DNA of 36,250 bases from Paracoccaceae bacterium. Lineage in GTDB: Bacteria > Pseudomonadota > Alphaproteobacteria > Rhodobacterales > Rhodobacteraceae. Below are positions 31,723 to 36,250 of this stretch, piece after piece. How positions within the stretch are numbered: the stretch's first letter is position 1; each line of letters begins with the position of its first letter. The stretch lies in assembly GCA_020441385.1 (NCBI GenBank), contig JAGRMG010000033.1, forward strand, positions 1-36,250. The letters run 5' to 3'. A program made the translations under genes and the position numbers. The notes under the pieces are model-generated. The model saw only the letters and a program-made list of their open reading frames with translations, was not told where the DNA came from and did no database searches.

Positions 31723-32790
31723 ATGAAACGCATTTCACGGCAGTTGCAGGCCGCATTGGGCGCGCTCGCATTTCTGTTCGCCCCGGCGCATGCCGCCGAA
31801 TACGAATGGAAGATGGCGACCATCGCGCCGGAAAACAGCTTTGTCTTCGACATCTTCGCCAAGGGCTTTACCGAACGCGTCGAGGAATATTCCGGCGGCC
31901 GGATCAAGATCACGGCCTACGGCGCGGGGGTTCTGGCGCATCCCTTCAAGATTTACGAGGCGGTGCAGGACGGCACCGTCGACATCGGCTGGAGCTATGC
32001 CGGCTTTCTGGTGAATGCCGATCCGACCAACGCGATGTTCTCGGGCTTTCCCGGCGGCATGGGGCCCGAACCGTTCATGCACTGGTACTACATGGGCGGC
32101 GGCCAGCAGCTCTACGAGAATCTGCGTCGCGAGAAGATGGGGCTTCAGGGCTTTTATACCGGGCAGGGCACGACCGAGATCTTCGCGCATTCGCACAAGC
32201 CCATTCGCACGCGCGAGGATCTGAAAGGCTACAAGCACCGCACCACGGGCGCCTGGGCGGCGATCCTGAAGGATCATTTCGACGGCGCCCCCACCGTGAC
32301 CGAATTCGGCGAGATCTACGGCATGTTGCAGCGCAAGGCCATCGACGGCGTCGAATATGCCGGCCCGGGCGGCAACCTGGCGCTGGGCTATCACGATGTG
32401 GCCAAATATATCATCCTCCCCGGGGTGCATCAGCCGGGCACCATGACCGAGATGTTCATGAAGGCCGAAACCTTCGACGCGCTGCCCCCCGACCTTCAGC
32501 ACATCATGAAGGAAGCGGCCAAGATGACCGTGTTCAACACGTATCTCGCGCTCGGCAACCAGGACCAGGAGGCGATGGAGGTCTATCGCTCGGGCAACAA
32601 CGAGATCGTGATGATGGAGCCGGAACTGGTGGCCGAGATCAAGGCCGCCGGGCGCGACTGGATCGAGGCCGAGGCGGCGAAGATGACCGACGAGGGCAAG
32701 CCGTGGATGGCCGAGATCTGGGCCAGCTACAAGGCGTATCAGGACACCTGGGCGAAAAACGCCTTCACCCGCACCTGGGACGTCGAGTAG
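31723..32790 (+). CDS. dctP: TRAP transporter substrate-binding protein (DctP family), second system
   Basis: The 355-residue periplasmic protein has a Sec-type signal (MKRISRQLQAALGALAFLFAPAHA, cleavage near residue 25), unlike the Tat signal of the first system. Family landmarks are ENSFVFDIFAKGFTERVEEYSGGRIKI, GAGVLAHPFKIYEAVQDGTVDIGWSYAG, and later IYGMLQRKAIDGVEYAGPGGNL. ATG at 31723 has a strong GGAGGG site. It shows low resemblance to the first DctP, so the two systems probably bind different ligands. It is the first gene of dctPQM-lyase. Confidence 0.93.
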   Translation: MKRISRQLQAALGALAFLFAPAHAAEYEWKMATIAPENSFVFDIFAKGFTERVEEYSGGRIKITAYGAGVLAHPFKIYEAVQDGTVDIGWSYAGFLVNADPTNAMFSGFPGGMGPEPFMHWYYMGGGQQLYENLRREKMGLQGFYTGQGTTEIFAHSHKPIRTREDLKGYKHRTTGAWAAILKDHFDGAPTVTEFGEIYGMLQRKAIDGVEYAGPGGNLALGYHDVAKYIILPGVHQPGTMTEMFMKAETFDALPPDLQHIMKEAAKMTVFNTYLALGNQDQEAMEVYRSGNNEIVMMEPELVAEIKAAGRDWIEAEAAKMTDEGKPWMAEIWASYKAYQDTWAKNAFTRTWDVE

Positions 32791-32796
32791 GCGCGC

Positions 32797-32823
32797 CGGC
32801 GCGGCCCCGTCCGGGCCGCGCCG
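32797..32823 (+). other. Strong stem-loop between dctP and dctQ (second TRAP operon)
   Basis: An 11-bp perfect stem (32797-32807 pairing with 32813-32823, core GGCGCGGCCC/GGGCCGCGCC) with a 5-nt loop follows the dctP stop by about 6 nt. No T-run follows, so it is not a strong terminator. Such hairpins commonly stabilise the upstream message and allow higher levels of binding protein than permease. This role is inferred. Confidence 0.65.
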
Positions 32824-32847
32824 CCCCAGAGAAAGCCGGATTTTCCC

Positions 32848-33384
32848 ATGATCGCTAAAGCCGCCAGACTGGCCGACGGATTATCGCTCTGGGTCGGGCG
32901 CATCGGCATGGCCCTGATCGCCGCGCTGGTTGTCGTCGTCTTCTACGAGGTCTTCGCCCGCTATGCGCTGGGGGCGCCGACAGTGTGGGCCTACGACCTG
33001 ACCTACATGATGAACGGCACCATCTTTCTTCTGGGCTCGGGCCTGGCCCTGTCCAAGAACCTGCATGTCAGGATAGATTTCCTGTCCTCGCGAATGCCGG
33101 TCCGAATTCAGCACCTGGTGAATTTCCTGTCCTACGTCCTGTTGCTGCTGCCGGTCTTCGCCATCCTGACGCATCAGGCATTCCGCAAGGCATGGAAGGC
33201 GTATCTGACCGGAGAGCTGGAACCGGTCAGCGTCTGGGCGCCGGTGATCTGGCCGTTCATGGCCGGTATCGCGCTGGGGCTGGGCTGCCTGCTGGTGCAG
33301 ATGCTGGCCGAAACGGCGCGGCACGGGCTGGGCATGGCCGATCCCGCGGCCGTGCGCGGCCCCGGTGAGTCCGATGACCACTGA
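32848..33384 (+). CDS. dctQ: TRAP transporter small permease (DctQ family), second system
   Basis: The 178-residue protein has four hydrophobic helices (about 15-38, 50-68, 85-110 and 130-155) and the family pattern VVVVFYEVFARYALGAPTVWAYDLTYMMNGTIFLLGSGLALSKNLHVRIDF. It is the membrane partner of the following DctM protein. It lies 57 bp after dctP, the gap containing the stem-loop, and 18 bp before dctM. Confidence 0.92.
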   Translation: MIAKAARLADGLSLWVGRIGMALIAALVVVVFYEVFARYALGAPTVWAYDLTYMMNGTIFLLGSGLALSKNLHVRIDFLSSRMPVRIQHLVNFLSYVLLLLPVFAILTHQAFRKAWKAYLTGELEPVSVWAPVIWPFMAGIALGLGCLLVQMLAETARHGLGMADPAAVRGPGESDDH

Positions 33385-33402
33385 GCCGCAGGGATACGGG
33401 GC

Positions 33403-34725
33403 ATGAGCGGCGGGTTGCTGGCGGCGCTGATGTTTCCGGCGCTTTTCGCGCTGATCTTTCTGGGCATTCCCGTATCCTTCAGCCTGGCGGGCGTCGCGTT
33501 CCTGTTCGGCATCGGGGTTTTCGGCGACGTCATCGGCGCGGTGTTCTACGACCGGCTTCTGGGGGTTTCGACCGCCTCCACCCTGGCCGCCGTGCCGCTG
33601 TTCGTGTTCATGGGCGCGGTACTGGAACGCTCGGCCATCGCCGAACGCCTGTTCCGGGTGATGCAGGTCTGGTTCGGGTTCATGCCCGGCGGCCTGGGTA
33701 TCGCGGCGATCACCATGAGCGCGGTCTTTGCCGCCGCCACCGGCATCATCGGCGCCGTCGAGGCGGTGATCGGCATGATGGCGATCCCGGCGATGATGAA
33801 GCTGGGCTATGACAGGGGCCTGATCTCGGGCACCATCTGTGCCGGCGGATCGCTGGGCACGATCATTCCGCCGTCGATCGTCGTCATCATCTATGCGTCG
33901 CTGGCCGAACTGTCCATCGGCGCGCTGTTTGCCGGCATCATGATCCCCGGGGGGCTGATGGTCGCGCTGTTCATCCTCTATATCGCCGGGCGCGCCTGGC
34001 TGCGCCCGCAGGACGGCCCGCCGGCACCGCGCGAGGTCTATGCGATCCCGTTGCGCCAGAAACTGGTCGTCACCGTACAGGGCCTGGTGCCCGCGGTCCT
34101 GCTGGTCGCGGCCGTGCTGGGCGCCATCCTGGGCGGCATCGCCTCGCCCACGGAATCGGCTTCGGTCGGGGCGGTGGGCGCCATGTTGCTGACGCTCTTA
34201 TATCGCGAATTCAGCCTGAAAGTGCTGCGCGAAAGCCTGACCAAGACGCTGACCGTGACCGCCATGGTGATGATGATCGTGGTCGGCGGCACGATGTTTT
34301 CCAGCGTCTTCCTGGTGATCGGCGGCGGCTCGCTGATCCGGGACACGGTGGCGAGCCTGCAACTGGGCCCGGCCGGCATGGTCGCCCTGTTCCTGTTCAT
34401 CGTGTTCCTTCTGGGTTTCGTCCTGGACTGGATCACCGTGGTGCTGATCTGCCTGCCGATCTTCCTGCCGTTGCTGCGCGGCGCCGGCGTCGATCAGATC
34501 TGGTTCGCGGTGATGATGACGGTCGTGATCCAGACCGCCTATCTGACCCCGCCGATGGCGCCCGCGGTGTTCTATCTGCGCACCATCGCGCCACCCGAGA
34601 TCACCTATCGCGACATGTATCTGGGGGTTGCGCCCTTCGTCGCGCTCGAGGCCATCGTGCTGGCCATCGTCGCGCTGGTCCCGGCCACCGCCACCTATCT
34701 GCCATCGGTCCTCATCGGGTTCTGA
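33403..34725 (+). CDS. dctM: TRAP transporter large permease (DctM family), second system
   Basis: The 440-residue membrane protein has about a dozen hydrophobic helices and the DctM motifs AATGIIGAVEAVIGMMAIPAMM and AGGSLGTIIPPSIVVIIYASLAELSIGALFAGIMIPG. The second half carries LDWITVVLICLPIFLPLL and TPPMAPAVFYLRTIAP. ATG at 33403 follows dctQ by 18 bp with a GGGG ribosome site. It would import the ligand of the second DctP. Confidence 0.94.
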   Translation: MSGGLLAALMFPALFALIFLGIPVSFSLAGVAFLFGIGVFGDVIGAVFYDRLLGVSTASTLAAVPLFVFMGAVLERSAIAERLFRVMQVWFGFMPGGLGIAAITMSAVFAAATGIIGAVEAVIGMMAIPAMMKLGYDRGLISGTICAGGSLGTIIPPSIVVIIYASLAELSIGALFAGIMIPGGLMVALFILYIAGRAWLRPQDGPPAPREVYAIPLRQKLVVTVQGLVPAVLLVAAVLGAILGGIASPTESASVGAVGAMLLTLLYREFSLKVLRESLTKTLTVTAMVMMIVVGGTMFSSVFLVIGGGSLIRDTVASLQLGPAGMVALFLFIVFLLGFVLDWITVVLICLPIFLPLLRGAGVDQIWFAVMMTVVIQTAYLTPPMAPAVFYLRTIAPPEITYRDMYLGVAPFVALEAIVLAIVALVPATATYLPSVLIGF

Positions 34726-34746
34726 ACCGCGAAAGGAATATCCGAC

Positions 34747-35685
34747 ATGAACGTGAACGAGGTCTATCCGCCGGATCGCGTCGCCCTGCGCGAGGTCGGT
34801 CTGCGCGACGGGCTGCAACTGGTCGGCTCATGGCCCGGCACGGCGGCCAAAGGCGAATGGGTCCGGCGCGAAGGCGCCGCGGGCGTGCGCTGGTTCGAGA
34901 CCGGATCGTTCCTGCCCGCCGGCACGTTTCCCCAGTTCGCCGACGTGCGGCAGGTGGTCGATGCGGTCCGCGATGCCGGCGCCCACGGCATCGGGCTGGT
35001 GCTGAACGAACGCGGCGCCGAGGCGGCCATCGCCAGCGGCGTGCCGGAACTGGCCTGCGTGGTCTCGGCAACCGAAACCCACAGCCGGGCCAACGTGCGC
35101 CGCAGCGTCGCCGAGTCCATCGCGGTGGCCGCCCATGCCTGCGCCCTGCGCGACGCCGCCCCGCACCGGCCGCTGGTCTCGGCCACCATCGGCATGAGCC
35201 TTGGCTGTTCGATGACCGGCACCGTCGCGGCGGCCGATGTCCTGAGCATCGCCGAAAGGCTGTTTCACGCCGGGGTCGACCTGGTGACGCTGGCCGACAC
35301 GGTCGGATATGCCGGGCCGGCCGAGGTCGGGGCGCTGGTCCGGGCGGTGCGCCCCATCGCCGGTTCCCGGCCGCTGGCGGTGCATCTGCACGATACCCGG
35401 GGCCTGGGGCTGGCCAACGCCGCCGCCGCGCTGGATGCGGGCATTCGCATACTCGACGCATCGCTGGGCGGGCTGGGCGGCTGCCCCTTCGCGCCGGGGG
35501 CGACCGGCAACATCGTGATGGAGGATCTGGCATTCCTGTGCGAAAAGCAGGGCTTCGCGACCGGGATCGACCTCGAGGCGCTGTGCGCGACACGCGCCAT
35601 CCTGGCCGACGAGATGCCGAATGAGCGTCTCCATGGCGGGCTGGCGCGGTCGGGACTGCCGCTGGGATTTTCCGGCGCCGGGTAG
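34747..35685 (+). CDS. HMG-CoA lyase family enzyme
   Basis: The 312-residue TIM-barrel lyase resembles hydroxymethylglutaryl-CoA lyase, which splits a 3-hydroxyacyl-CoA into an acyl-CoA and a keto acid. All catalytic residues have counterparts: Arg20-Asp21 (EVGLRDGLQ), Glu51, the metal-binding pair His213/His215 (VHLHDTRG), Cys246 in GGLGGCPFAPGATGN and Asn255. The signature Pro-Arg-Asp is Leu-Arg-Asp here and the usual Asn-Glu after Gln is missing, so the substrate may differ from HMG-CoA. It follows dctM by 21 bp. With the CoA-transferase it suggests a thioester-lyase route. Confidence 0.9.
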   Translation: MNVNEVYPPDRVALREVGLRDGLQLVGSWPGTAAKGEWVRREGAAGVRWFETGSFLPAGTFPQFADVRQVVDAVRDAGAHGIGLVLNERGAEAAIASGVPELACVVSATETHSRANVRRSVAESIAVAAHACALRDAAPHRPLVSATIGMSLGCSMTGTVAAADVLSIAERLFHAGVDLVTLADTVGYAGPAEVGALVRAVRPIAGSRPLAVHLHDTRGLGLANAAAALDAGIRILDASLGGLGGCPFAPGATGNIVMEDLAFLCEKQGFATGIDLEALCATRAILADEMPNERLHGGLARSGLPLGFSGAG

Positions 35686-35811
35686 TCGGCGCCGCCGCCC
35701 GGTCATCGCGCCAAAGCGGGCGATCCCTCGCCCCGCGCCCATAACCCGCATTTACAATGCCGGATTTGACGACCATAATATGCATGGACAATACCAGATG
35801 AGAAATCCGCC
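35686..35811. other. 126-bp intergenic region before the Rrf2 regulator gene
   Basis: No gene is seen. The part nearest the regulator is AT-rich relative to the surroundings and holds a -35-like TTGACG (35766-35771) and a short palindrome ATGCAT (35780-35785), a possible autoregulatory site. A -10 box is not convincing. Confidence 0.4.
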
Positions 35812-36225
35812 ATGCGCCTTGCCGCCTTCACCGATTACGGATTGCGCGTGCTCATGCGTCTTGCCGGCACGCCCGATGCCCGCCTGAGCACGGCGGAACT
35901 CGCCGCGCAGTTCCGGGTTTCGCATCATCACCTGACCAAGGTCGTGCAGGATCTGGTGCGCGGCGGATTCGTCACCACCCGCAGGGGCCTTGGCGGCGGC
36001 ATCAGCCTGGCCCGCGATGCCCACGAGATCGGACTGGGAGAGGTGGTTCGCCACCTCGAGCGCCGCTTTGCCCCGGTCGAGTGCTTTCGCGACGATGGCG
36101 GCACCTGCGTGCTGAATGCGGCCTGCCGCCTGCGCGCGCGCATCGCCGCGGCGCAGGAGACGTTTCTGGACACCCTGGACCAGACGACGCTGGCCGAATG
36201 CGCCTGGTCGCCCGAGGCGTCATGA
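35812..36225 (+). CDS. Rrf2 family regulator, NsrR-like
   Basis: The 137-residue protein has the Rrf2 winged helix (MRLAAFTDYGLRVLMRLAG... LSTAELAAQFRVSHHHLTKVVQDLVRGGFVTTRRGLGGGISLA) followed by three cysteines, Cys91, Cys99 and Cys105, in the ECFRDDGGTC...AACRLR segment. NsrR uses Cys91/96/102 to hold an Fe-S cluster that senses nitric oxide; the spacing here differs slightly (x7 then x5). Start and length are typical. The nearest neighbours are not NO-detoxification genes within the window; any target genes likely lie to the right. Confidence 0.88.
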   Translation: MRLAAFTDYGLRVLMRLAGTPDARLSTAELAAQFRVSHHHLTKVVQDLVRGGFVTTRRGLGGGISLARDAHEIGLGEVVRHLERRFAPVECFRDDGGTCVLNAACRLRARIAAAQETFLDTLDQTTLAECAWSPEAS

Positions 36226-36241
36226 CGGCCCGAACGGGCCG
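36226..36241. terminator. Stem-loop after the Rrf2 gene (possible terminator)
   Basis: An inverted repeat CGGCCC-GAAC-GGGCCG begins directly after the regulator stop codon. The window ends 9 bases later, and the visible part shows no T-run, so terminator function is uncertain. Confidence 0.35.
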
Positions 36242-36250
36242 CCCGGCCGG

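Noticed and set aside
1-36250. tRNA, rRNA, CRISPR arrays or insertion sequences
   Set aside because: No clover-leaf, rRNA-like segment, regularly spaced repeats or transposase was recognised by reading both strands; a dedicated search was not possible.

Overview
The window is high-GC DNA (roughly two-thirds G+C by eye) from an alphaproteobacterium, almost certainly Rhodobacterales/Rhodobacteraceae. The basis is a complete, syntenic RcGTA-type gene transfer agent (GTA) head-tail cluster next to cysE, plus catabolic operons rich in TRAP transporters, which are typical of marine and soil roseobacter/Paracoccus-like genomes. No rRNA, tRNA, CRISPR array, integrase, transposase or IS was seen.

Left end (1-2.0 kb): a cysteine synthase gene cut by the window edge and a serine acetyltransferase gene lie on the minus strand. 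They diverge from a small DksA/TraR-type zinc-finger gene. A DUF7742-like gene ends the GTA operon and overlaps the zinc-finger gene tail to tail.

GTA block (2.0-16.2 kb, all minus strand, transcribed right to left): gp1 (small terminase), gp2 (large terminase), gp3 (portal), a small membrane protein, gp4 (prohead protease), gp5 (capsid), gp6-gp8 (connector, stopper, tail terminator), gp9 (tail tube), gp10 and gp10.1 (chaperones), gp11 (mini tape measure), gp12 (distal tail), gp13 (hub), gp14 (NlpC/P60 peptidase), gp15 (megatron) and the DUF7742 protein. Many junctions are ATGA, GTGA or TGATG overlaps. All frames are open, so the particle genes look functional. A near-consensus sigma70-type promoter with a perfect 14-bp palindrome in its spacer sits upstream of gp1.

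Catabolic island (16.3-35.7 kb): a ten-gene minus-strand operon runs from 26185 down to 16330. It encodes an alpha/beta-hydrolase-like protein, a class III CoA-transferase, a DJ-1/isonitrile-hydratase-like protein, two NodB-fold (PuuE/imidase-like) proteins, an MmgE/PrpD protein, a Tat-exported TRAP binding protein with its two permeases, and an Old Yellow Enzyme. Divergent from it are a YrdC/Sua5-like gene, a GntR/FCD regulator and a second MmgE/PrpD gene. A convergent pair (VOC protein and amidase) and a second divergent TRAP operon ending in an HMG-CoA-lyase-like gene follow. Three near-identical operator-like sites (ATTGTRTACGWT) sit exactly in the two divergent control regions and tie these units into one probable GntR regulon. 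The enzyme set (ene-reductase, possible cyclic amide/imide hydrolases, amidase, CoA-transferase, PrpD dehydratase/isomerases, HMG-CoA-lyase-type lyase) suggests uptake and breakdown of a nitrogen-containing or branched carboxylic acid. The substrate cannot be read from sequence. This is the best candidate here for an undescribed system.

Right end: an Rrf2/NsrR-like regulator with three Fe-S-type cysteines.
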